A stretch of 64,000 nucleotides of DNA, taken from positions 81,209,974-81,273,973 of the forward strand of contig NC_073305.1 of NCBI RefSeq assembly GCF_027595985.1, written 5' to 3'. Positions 56,026 through 64,000 of this stretch are shown here, piece after piece (positions within the stretch are counted from its first letter, which is position 1; the number at the start of each line of letters is the position of its first letter). The position numbers were made by a program, and so were the translations under genes. The stretch is from Sorex araneus. Taxonomy: Eukaryota; Chordata; Mammalia; Eulipotyphla; Soricidae. The notes below the pieces were generated by a model. The model ran no database searches, was not told the origin of the DNA, and saw only the letters and a list, made by a program, of their open reading frames with translations.

Positions 56026-56659
56026 TGGTTTTGGGGGTTTTATATATGGGGGGTGGGGGGTAGACACCCGGCGATGCTCAGGCACCCAGCAGTGCTCAGT
56101 CAGTGCTCACTCCAAGAGCAGGCTTCTGATGAGGGACTGGATGGACCCAGGACAAGCTGTGAGCTACCCTGGCATCGAAATGGACCAGGCCAAGGGGCAT
56201 AATACTTAACTATAAGTTAAGAGCATGGTCATGGACAAACTGTCATGACTCAAAAAGAGGAAACTGAATAAGGACCCTGCTGGGGTTAGGAAAGACTAAC
56301 CTGGCCAGAGGACTGAGGTCTGGAATATGTAGTGAGATGTCCCGAGGAAGAGCCAAACTTTAGGCTTAGTATATATCTTACTTTGCTCATACAAAATGAC
56401 ATTGCTGGAAATATTATAAGAAGTAAATTTACTATAATTGTGTAAATGGATTACTAGCTGAGGAAAGGAGAAAGCAGTACACTGGATAAAATCCCACCCT
56501 TAGGTGGATCTCCTAGTAATCTTGAGTAATCTCCTTAGATGAGATTTTGTCCTTGAGTTAATCTCCTGAAGGAGTGGCTTTACCTCTTTGTTGTTATGAT
56601 AATGTTCAACCCCACCTTTGCATCCCCACTCTTCCTGATTTTTATATAACTATGCTGTA

Positions 56660-56760
56660 AGGGGAGGGGAGAGGAGAAGAAAGGAGAGGAGAGGATGGGA
56701 GGGCAGAGGAGGGGAGGGAAGGGGATGGTAGGGAAGGGGGGAGGGAGGAGAAGAATGAGA
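56660..56760 (+). repeat. Purine-rich tract (GGGGA/GAGGA)
   Basis: Nearly all A/G, including AGGGGAGGGGAGAGGAGAAG, within the LTR. Confidence 0.9.
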
Positions 56761-56797
56761 CTAGACGCTGGGGAAGAAAACAACTATTCTGGTACGA

Positions 56798-57040
56798 GGA
56801 CTGGAGTGATAGCACAGAGGGTAGGGTGTTTGCCTTGCACGTGGCCGACCCTGGTTCAATTCCTCCACCCGTCTTAGAGAGCCCGGGAAGCTACCGAGAG
56901 TATCTCACCCACACAGCAGTCTGGCAAGCTACCCGTGGCGCAATCAATATGCCAAAAACAGGAACAAGTCTCACAATGGAGACGTTACTGGTGCCCGCTT
57001 GAGCAAATCGATAAACAACGGGACAACAGTGCTACAGTGC
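56798..57040 (+). mobile_element. Composite SINE inserted in an LTR
   Basis: GACTGGAGTGATAGCACAGA, ACGTTACTGGTGCCCGCTTG and GACAACAGTGCTACAGTGCA. TGGTACGAGG before and TTGGTACCAG after may be the target-site duplication. Confidence 0.9.
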
Positions 57041-57415
57041 ATTTTGGTACCAGACTGTGGGACTAGACTCTGGGAAGGACTCTGGGAAGGAGATGCTAAG
57101 AAGGAGATGTTGAGAGGGAGATGAAGACTAGATGCTGAGGACTAGATGTTGAGGATGAGATGGTCGATGACTAGATGTTGAAGACTACAATTGTGCCTTA
57201 ACTGTAGAGATCGGACAACACTGGGGAGGAGAGAGAAATAAACTGACTGCCGATGAGCCTGGGGCTGGATTCCTGTTCCTTCGCCAGTAACCCCTCCTTC
57301 GCCTGTTGCCTGTTGTCCATCGCCCATCACCTGTCATCCGGCCTGGGGAGGTGGCTCTCGGCCACCAAACATCCTGCATCCTACCTGTGTGCGGGTCCAC
57401 CATTGCAACACTGTT

Positions 57416-57650
57416 CTTTTTTTTCTTTTATTTTTATTTATTTATTTATTTATTCATTTATTTATTTATTTATTTATTTATTTTTGCTTTTTGGGTCACA
57501 CCCAGCAGTGCACAGAGGTTACTCCTGGCTCATACACTCAGGAATTACTCCTGGCAGTGCTTGGGTGACCATATGGGATGCTGGGAATCGAACACTGGTC
57601 AGCCGCGTGCAAGGCAAACGCCCTACCCGCTGTGCTATCTCTCCAGCCCC
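57416..57650 (-). mobile_element. tRNA-derived SINE, antisense, with (TTTA)n tail
   Basis: Antisense copy from CTTTTTGGGTCACACCCAGC to GTGCTATCTCTCCAGCCCC. Its tail is a (TTTA)n array at 57431-57482. It sits exactly at the LTR 3' border. Confidence 0.92.
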
Positions 57651-57659
57651 CCCCCTTTT

Positions 57660-57990
57660 TTTTCTCTTTTAAATGGAAACTTAATAGTGGATATTAAGTG
57701 AAATAACTCCGAGAAGGGCAAATGCTGCATGATCTCATACATGGTATATAAAGAAACAAAGCTAAGGGATGGGCAGGGTTAAATAAAAATAAGCCTTCTG
57801 ACTTTGACAACAGATCTGAGGTTCTCAATCAAGTAATGAGAAGGGGTGAGGGGTAAAAAGAGAAGGGATAGAACGAACTGGAAAGAATCTGAGAGTTGAG
57901 GTGCTTCAGTGTTAGTGGAGTGCAGTATCATTGTATGACAAAAGCATAAACATTTACAAGTCAGTTACCTCAGTAATAAAAACAAAAATT
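57660..57990 (+). mobile_element. LINE-1 3' end
   Basis: AAATAACTCCGAGAAGGGCA, CTGCATGATCTCATACATGG and TGACAAAAGCATAAACATTT. Confidence 0.7.
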
Positions 57991-58076
57991 TGAAGATCTG
58001 AAAAGCTACGCGGTAGAAATCATCTATCAAGGAAAGATTTTTGTATCTTAAAATTTAGATAGAAATGAGTTGCCAA

Positions 58077-58258
58077 TGGGGCTGGAACAATAGCACAGCA
58101 GGTAGAGCGTTTGCCTTGCACGTGGCTGACCCAGGTTCGATTCCCAGCATTCCATATGGTCCCCTGGGCACTGCCAGGAGTAATTCCTGAGTGCAGAGCC
58201 AGGAGTAACCCTTGTGCACCGCCAGGTGTGACCCAAAAAGCAAAAAAAAAAAAAAAAA
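58077..58258 (+). mobile_element. tRNA-derived SINE, young, exact target-site duplication
   Basis: Consensus-like, with an 18-A tail. The perfect 16-bp repeat AGAAATGAGTTGCCAA lies at 58061-58076 and 58259-58274. Confidence 0.96.
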
Positions 58259-58419
58259 AGAAATGAGTTGCCAAAAGAGAATGCACTTCTACTTATTAAC
58301 TGGGGAATGGAGGTAAGAGTAGGATAGTTGTTAACAAGACATGCTTAGTAAGCACTGATTATCTCTGTTCACATGGGTCTAATTAGATTTAATTACTGAA
58401 TAAGGCCACATTTATACTT

Positions 58420-58582
58420 TTGGCCACATCTGGAGGTGCTCAGGGTTTACTTCTGGCTCTGCGCTCAGGAATGTCAACCGGCAAGCTTGGGGGACCATGG
58501 GATGTCTGGGATGTCTGGGACTGAACCACAGTCGGCCTCGAGCAAGGCAATTGCTCTATCTGCTGTGCTATCGCATCAACCC
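58420..58582 (-). mobile_element. tRNA-derived SINE, antisense
   Basis: GGAGGTGCTCAGGGTTTACT, GCGCTCAGGAATGTCAACCG and CTGTGCTATCGCATCAACCC. A 10-base unit GGGATGTCTG is tandemly repeated inside. Confidence 0.85.
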
Positions 58583-59660
58583 TTATAAGACCACATTTAA
58601 ATCAAATGTCATACTTAACTAATAAGTGACATTATTTTTATATATTTTAGAAGATAGTATAAGTACATGTATTTTTTAGCAATGTTTTTATGGATTTTTG
58701 TTTTTTGTTGTTGTTTTCTATTTCCATGCCTACATATAGAATAGAATAGAAAACATTAAATAAAATGAATTTCAAAATGAAGTAGTTATGTGTGATTATG
58801 AATGTTTCCTTTGCTGTCCTTGGCAGTTTGGGAAATAACCAATTCAGAGTCTAATCTAACCCTGGCCCGTTTTATATAACTGCAGTGCTGGTGGCACCTT
58901 TCTTCTGTGAGTGCATCAAAGACAAAGCATTAAAGAAAAATGTAAACAAATGACCAACTTTCTTTAATCAGATGCTTCTACCTTGTAAACAGTATTATTA
59001 CCCATATCTACTCTTTATTTAATCAAATTGAAACTGTATGGTATTAAACTTATAGTAAGTCATTTGTTTTATTTGCTTGACCCAAAAAATCAAAAGAAAT
59101 AAATCTGGTTTTAACCTAGATTATAATGTTCTGAAACTCAATGTTACTGCTTTATCATTAAAGAAAGAACACAAGAAAACATTTTATTATATATCAGGTA
59201 GTGTTAAATGTAATATATTTTTACTGCCACTCTGGCTGTTTTAATGTTTTTCTATTGAAGTTCTAAAAAGGTGATTTTTAATTTTAGGGTTTAAAACAGG
59301 ATCATCCTAAAATATAGACTGGATTTCTATTATCAGTATTCTTTAAAGAAAAATAATATCAGTCTAAACTTCAATCACTTTTATGGTATAGTCCACATTT
59401 TAATGAGTTATTTTAAAAATACATTGCCATTTACATTTTTTAGACATTTTAATTATTTGTATTCATTTTTTCTCAATGCAAAAGATTAAATGCAGGACCA
59501 CACACATGCAAGGCAAATTCTCTACCAGTGAGCTACATTCTCTAGATATTTTTCAGACAATACAGTTACTATTCATTTATTGCAATTTCAGGAATACAGC
59601 TCAGGGCCTTATATGACTGAAACATGTGAAGAATGGCCACTGAGATATCTTACAAATATT

Positions 59661-59666
59661 TATTTT
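59661..59666 (-). promoter_or_regulatory. Possible polyadenylation hexamer for PLA2G7
   Basis: TTTATT on the plus strand, i.e. AATAAA on the minus strand, about 120 bases past the PLA2G7 stop. Another lies near 59576. Which is used cannot be told. Confidence 0.4.
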
Positions 59667-59782
59667 TATAGTACTGGTGACTGAAATCCAGTGCCTTATA
59701 AATGCAAGGTAAATGCTTTTTTAAAAAGAGCTATGTCCCCTCAAACAAGATCTTTTAAGAAACTAATCTAGATTCTATTTCT

Positions 59783-59904
59783 TCATTCTATAGAGTGATG
59801 TACAGTGACGTTCCTGTTGATCATCTTAATATTGCTCCCTGGAATGAGATTATCATCATCCCCTTCAATCAAGCAGTCCCACTGATCAAAATCTTTCTGA
59901 AGTC
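59783..59904 (-). CDS. PLA2G7: PLA2G7 terminal coding exon
   Basis: Acceptor TTATATTTTACAG (minus strand). It encodes LQKDFDQWDCLIEGDDDNLI and then a divergent tail ending HHSIE-stop (TGA at 59785-59783). LxKDFDQWDxLIEG is the conserved end of the hydrolase; the tail beyond it is variable among mammals. Confidence 0.93.
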
Positions 59905-62687
59905 CTGTAAAATATAAAGATTAATAATAAACCTGTTAAGCCTTTGATAACATTAAGCAGTTTTCATCCACTAGATGGCACCAGAGTATCACAAATTACA
60001 CGGTGGAGTGTAGGGATGGGATGTGGGATTTAGTTTTCCCACTGTCCTTAGCATGGAAGTTCAAGGTTTTTGTAGAGAGACTATTAACTTTGTCAGGTAT
60101 ATGATGTTCTATGTATGCAACAAACAAAATTATTCAAAACATTTTTTTAAACTGAGTACTCTTGTAGTAAATCAACTGGAACCGAAACAAGTGGAATTAA
60201 TGTTGTATCTAGAGAGTTTTGTCCTGAAAAATCATCTGGTATATTTTACAAATAAATAGAAACTTCTTACCCAAATGCTTTTGTAAGAATGCTAATGAGG
60301 CTTTGTTGGAAAGATCAATTGCTACATTCGAATCTATTTTTCCTTTTAATGCAAATATGTAAGCAGTTATTTTGCCAGTTACAAAAGTGAAATCAGCAAA
60401 ATTCTGATGGACTGAGCCCCTGAAAAAGAAATAAGATATTTACAGATCACATTGAAAAAGCAATTTTTATAGTTAGGGTGCTTGAAAGACATTACCTGAC
60501 TGGCTCACCTGCTGAAAAGCAAAGGGATTTGATCCCCTTAGATCACGGCTGTATTCATTTAGGGATCTTAGGAGTTTGTATTTATCTCCCTTCCTACAAA
60601 ATGGTTCAAACTTCTTGTTTTACTATCCCATCTTACTCAGCATCTTGGTTTTTGAAGAAATGGGTGCAGCTTTCCAATGTACTAAACATTTCCTTTTTCA
60701 AGTAGATGGAATGTGTTCATCTTACAGATGCATGAACTCAGAGCCTGAAGCTCTACTACCACCATCAAATTTGATATCAAGTTGATGTCAGTTGATTGGT
60801 ATTTAACGTTTTGCATTGGATTAAATAGATTCAAAGAAGAAATTTTCTTTGTACTATTAAGATGGCAACTACCCTATAAGTACACTTATGCTACTCTTTA
60901 AATTCGCTCACAGAACATGAAATAATACAATGGTCCTTGTTCAATGTTCATTTTAATTTTCTACTACTTCTGGGACAAGCACACTTTTCTTTCTTTCCTT
61001 AACTCTCTAGCTATACGTAGGCATTTCTCAAGGATCCTACGACCATTTTCCCCCCATTTACTGTGTTTATTGACTCCCAAACTGTTTTCTAAAATACCTT
61101 ACAAATAAATTCTGTGCTATTCAAATTAGTGAGCAGACATCTCTTTGAGGATTTTCCAGGCTCCACCTAAAAAATTCTAAGATGAAAACATATCATTCCA
61201 GCTCCTAACAGTGCAAATTTTCCTCTTCACTTTGCTGCTGATTAAGTGTGCCACCATTCCTTTAGTTAGCTGTACTCAGAATAGCAAAGGCACTCCTTCT
61301 CACTCTGCCCTATATTGCAATCAAAACTCGAGTATCTGAAACACAAGGACGGTAGAAACAGGTCATGAAGGAGCTGGGTGGAGGCGTGGATGCTTTCAAC
61401 AACTGAGGAAGGAGAGAGTGGGAAGAAGTGAAAAGAATAAGAAGGAAGGAGTGGGCTTCTAATAAATAGGGAAGGAAAACTAGAGGTAAGGATACATCAG
61501 ATAGATGTAGAGGAAAAGGATGAGGGTGGGGCCTTTATGGCCTTGGTGAGGCCAGTTTCAGTATCCAGTCTGGGGCTATGGGAGCAAGAGTGAATGGAAC
61601 TAAAGAAATGATTAAATATAAGAAATATTAAATATTAGCTATTTTTAAAAAAAATTCCAGCAGACAAAAGATCTCCTAAGGAAGCAAAAGAGAAATTGGA
61701 TGTTGCTGTATTTTTATTGTTTTCAAAATAAAATTTCACACATATAAATTAAATAGAAGTTCTTGCCTAAAATGCCTAAACTCTTTCTCATCATCTGTCC
61801 AAGCTTTCTTGCTGATTTAAGACCTAACTCTGCTCTCATCTCTTATAATCAATCTTTTCTGACTTGAATGGAAAAGATACCTCCATTCTCTATGAATACA
61901 AAATATTTTATATCTACATATTTTTTCTTCCTGCCAACTGTTCTTTTCTCCTAAATACACCAGTTTTCAGGTACAAAAGGGATGAGCTCTGCCTTTGTTT
62001 CATAACCTCATGTTGCAAATTCAGAAGGCTCTTGGGAGTTACGGTTTATATCCATGAATGAAAAATATTATTACTGATCCCAATTATAGCTTCAGAAAAT
62101 TTACATTTTTATTTTTTTCACACCAGGTAAATACATTGTAAGTTTCAACAGAAGACCTGAATTTTTCTAGAGTTCCTAAGCTAGCCTAGTGATAGAATAA
62201 TGCCCCATACTGCCAAAATGTGTAGGATTGCTTTTGTATTTAGATGTAGCATGTGCCTTAATGTGAATTTTAATGTTACCAACTCAAATTTAATAAGCTA
62301 CATATAATAAAACTACTTAAAATATTTGCATTTTTTAAGTCTGAATATACTTAATCAGATATTCTTCCTCACTAAATATTTACTTAATAAATATTCCTTA
62401 CTAAAAATTCTTCCTTACTAAAAGTGTAAATAATAAATTTAACAATTCTATAATGAAAACCAAATTTTATAAAATTAGTTTCTGCTAATTAGTTTCAAGT
62501 TTCCACTAATGCTTACCTGATTGTGATCATTTTTCTTTCTTTACCCGGTAAGTAGCTTTGTTCCATTTTTTCAATATTTTTATGATATTGAAACCGCTCA
62601 GAGTTAATATAAAAAAGGGGTTGAGGAATTCTGGAATATACTTCATCACCCAATGGAAACATCCATGCATCCAGGGCAATACCGCAT
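59783..62687 (-). CDS. PLA2G7: PLA2G7 (PAF acetylhydrolase, Lp-PLA2), last three coding exons, partial
   Basis: Secreted, lipoprotein-associated serine hydrolase that cleaves the sn-2 acetyl or oxidised acyl chain of platelet-activating factor and oxidised phospholipids. Exons 62517-62687, 60271-60419 and 59783-59904 join in frame to about 147 residues matching the C-terminus of the 441-aa human enzyme. By human numbering, catalytic Asp296 lies in CGIALDAWMFPLGDE and His351 in GSVHQNFADFTF, both intact. The Ser273 exon (GxSxG) and everything 5' are beyond the right edge. The last residues (NLIPGSNIKMINRN, ending HHSIE) are about five shorter than human and diverged. No disruption. Confidence 0.95.
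60271..60419 (-). CDS. PLA2G7: PLA2G7 coding exon with catalytic His
   Basis: Acceptor TTATTTCTTTTTCAG, donor GTAAGA. It encodes GSVHQNFADFTFVTGKITAY and then IFALKGKIDSNVAIDLSNKA and SLAFLQKHLG. The His of GSVHQNF corresponds to human His351 of the triad. Confidence 0.95.
60420..62516 (-). other. PLA2G7 intron
   Basis: About 2.1 kb of AT-rich sequence. No SINE or L1 copy is evident, which makes it the most repeat-poor long stretch of the window. No other gene seen. Confidence 0.6.
62517..62687 (-). CDS. PLA2G7: PLA2G7 coding exon with catalytic Asp
   Basis: Acceptor AACATCTGCAG, donor GTAAGC. It encodes CGIALDAWMFPLGDEVYSRI and then PQPLFYINSERFQYHKNIEK and MEQSYLPGKERKMITIR. D in IALDAW corresponds to human Asp296 and the first Cys to Cys291. 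The stretch YHKNIEKMEQSYLPGKE differs from human more than its flanks do. Confidence 0.95.
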
Positions 62688-62929
62688 CTGCAGATGTTGG
62701 TTGACAATGATCAAAAAACATCTTTCCATCCTAGCCAACATACAAGAATTTTCCATAATGCTCATAAGGATTAGTGGCAACACAACATGACAGTTTATAT
62801 GGATTATCTCACTGGATTTCAAAAGGAGGAAGCTATGTGATTGGCTTTAAGATGTAGCAGACTTGGAATTCTAATTTTCCTTAGGAAGCATGTGGAAATA
62901 TGTAACCTTTAAAATAGTTTTATTTGGGA

Positions 62930-63087
62930 CCAGGGGGATAGTACAGTGGGTAAGGCATTTGCAACCCTCGAACCCTGTTCGATCCTCAGCACCCCATACG
63001 GTTCCCTAAACACCACCTAGAGTGATTCATGAGAGCAGAGCCAGGAGTAAGCCCTGAGTACTGGCAGACCCCCCTCAAAATAAATAG
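62930..63087 (+). mobile_element. tRNA-derived SINE, diverged
   Basis: GGACCAGGGGGATAGTACAG, CTGTTCGATCCTCAGCACCC and GGAGTAAGCCCTGAGTACTG. Confidence 0.82.
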
Positions 63088-63404
63088 TTTTATTCATTTT
63101 TGTCACATTGTTTTCAAAATATTCAATAACACGACCATCAAATTATAGGATATCTGGAAAAGTAAATGCACAATTTCATTGTGTTTCAGAAATTCTGAAA
63201 ATCCTCTACTATATTTGCTATACCTCTTTCATAATAACTATAAACTCTGCTTTATCTTTTAGAGGTATCAGAAAATTGGAGAGAAAGATATAGGGTTTAT
63301 CATTTAAAGGGGTGACCTTTTTAAAATAATTTTACTTTTATAAAAATAAGTTTGAACTTTAGAATACTATTTTATACACTAAATGGATAAAAAATTCTGT
63401 TTTA

Positions 63405-63406
<2 letters not shown>

Positions 63407-63433
<27 letters not shown>
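63407..63433 (+). repeat. (AT)n microsatellite
   Basis: About 13 AT units immediately beside the tail of the following antisense SINE. Confidence 0.92.
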
Positions 63434-63435
<2 letters not shown>

Positions 63436-63600
63436 GCTTTTTGGGGTCACACCCAGAAATCCTCAGGGGTTACTCCTGGCTCTGCACTCAGGAATTACTC
63501 CTGGCAGAGCTTGGGGGACCATATGGGATGCTGGGAATTGAATACGGGTCGGTTGAGTGCAAGGCAGATACCCTACCCACTGTGCTATCACTCCAGCCCT
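63434..63600 (-). mobile_element. tRNA-derived SINE, antisense
   Basis: TTTGGGGTCACACCCAGAAA, CATATGGGATGCTGGGAATT and GTGCTATCACTCCAGCCCT. Confidence 0.92.
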
Positions 63601-63717
63601 CGAACTATATCTTGAGTCATAAGGTAAAGTTTCACAAATGATTTTGCCTATTTTGATATGTTGGCTTCACATAGTCTCATCCATTTGGAAATGAAGTGGT
63701 TCAAGAAATAGAATATT

Positions 63718-63906
63718 GGGGCTGGAGCGATAGCACAGCGGGTAGGGCATTTGCCTTGCACGCGGCCGACCCGGGTTCGATCCCCAGCATCCCATATGGT
63801 CCCCTGAGCACCGCCAGGAGTAACTCCTGAGTGCAAAGCCAGGAGTAACCCCTGTGCATCGCCGGGTGAGACCCAAAAAGCAAAAAAAAAAAAAAAAAAA
63901 AAAAAA
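63718..63906 (+). mobile_element. tRNA-derived SINE, young, exact target-site duplication
   Basis: The closest to consensus in the window (GGGGCTGGAGCGATAGCACA ... GTGAGACCCAAAAAGC) with a ~27-A tail. A 15-bp repeat AAGAAATAGAATATT lies at 63703-63717 and 63907-63921. Confidence 0.97.
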
Positions 63907-64000
63907 AAGAAATAGAATATTTTTGCAAGTTCAAACACAGACTGATTTGGCCCCTATTTCTAAACACTGTAATTTTTATTATAAGATATTGATGGGGGGG

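Larger units (their letters stand above)
56125..57412 (+). mobile_element. Solo LTR of the same family, copy 3, split by a SINE
   Basis: Starts TGATGAGGGACTGGATGGAC, has GAGCATGGTCATGGACAAAC, a purine-rich stretch at 56660-56760, AATAAA at about 57237 and a GC-rich end (GTGTGCGGGTCCACCATTGC). A composite SINE interrupts it at 56798-57040. No retroviral genes adjoin it. Confidence 0.75.
53436..59640. other. Intergenic region between convergent TDRD6 and PLA2G7
   Basis: Holds MIR fossils, SINEs, L1 pieces, an interrupted LTR and microsatellites listed separately. The stretches 55125-55600 and 58600-59640 contain no recognised feature. Confidence 0.6.
62688..64000 (-). other. PLA2G7 intron, partial
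   Basis: Contains three SINEs (62930-63087, 63434-63600, 63718-63906) and an (AT)n run. No further PLA2G7 exon is visible before the window ends. Confidence 0.65.

Noticed and set aside
63718-63906. tRNA-like sequence with A- and B-box features
   Set aside because: The same sequence recurs dozens of times with an A-tail and target-site repeats, so it is the head of a SINE and not a tRNA gene.
1-64000. Bacterial-type systems, CRISPR arrays, phage or operons
   Set aside because: Spliced mammalian genes and mammalian repeats throughout. The direct repeats present are minisatellites or transposon copies without regular spacers.

Overview
This is vertebrate nuclear DNA from a mammal. Genes are split by GT-AG introns, the spacers are AT-rich, one CpG island is present, and 5'-truncated L1 copies, LTRs, L2 and MIR fossils fill the gaps. 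The dominant repeat is a tRNA-derived SINE of about 170 bp. It opens with a GGGGCTGGAGCGATAGCACAG-like tRNA head, carries a B-box-like GGTTCGATCCC, and ends in GTGACCCAAAAAGC plus an A-tail. I recognise this repeat from shrew (Soricidae, Sorex-type) genomic sequence, so the most likely source is a shrew. That assignment rests on memory of the repeat family and was not searched.

Three protein-coding genes are present in the order SLC25A27 (+), TDRD6 (+), PLA2G7 (-). This is the arrangement of human 6p12.3. (1) The last five coding exons of SLC25A27 (mitochondrial uncoupling protein 4) lie at 1753-17297, and the 5' exons are off the left edge. (2) TDRD6 is complete at 34333-52877. It has one 6-kb first coding exon starting in a CpG island and three small 3' exons. 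The spliced product is 2094 aa with seven recognisable tudor cores plus a degenerate eighth at the C-terminus. (3) The last three coding exons of PLA2G7 (PAF acetylhydrolase / Lp-PLA2) lie on the minus strand at 59783-62687. They contain the catalytic Asp and His, while the exon with the nucleophilic Ser is off the right edge. TDRD6 and PLA2G7 are convergent. The three genes do not form a pathway: one is a mitochondrial carrier, one a germ-granule scaffold and one a secreted lipase.

The rest is intron or intergenic sequence. It holds about 40 SINE copies in both orientations, L1 3' ends, three copies of one LTR family, a longer composite repeat family that shares its 3' module with some SINEs, L2 and MIR fossils, microsatellites, a 43-bp minisatellite, and a 99-bp tandem duplication beside a young retroposed insert.

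I see no operon, CRISPR, phage or other bacterial-style system, and no convincing novel biological system. The points most worth a second look are a phase-compatible alternative terminal exon for SLC25A27 at 22254-22352, which would replace the sixth transmembrane helix; an unrecognised 207-codon minus-strand ORF upstream of TDRD6; a near-palindrome of two inverted SINEs; and a possible processed pseudogene at 49425-49990.
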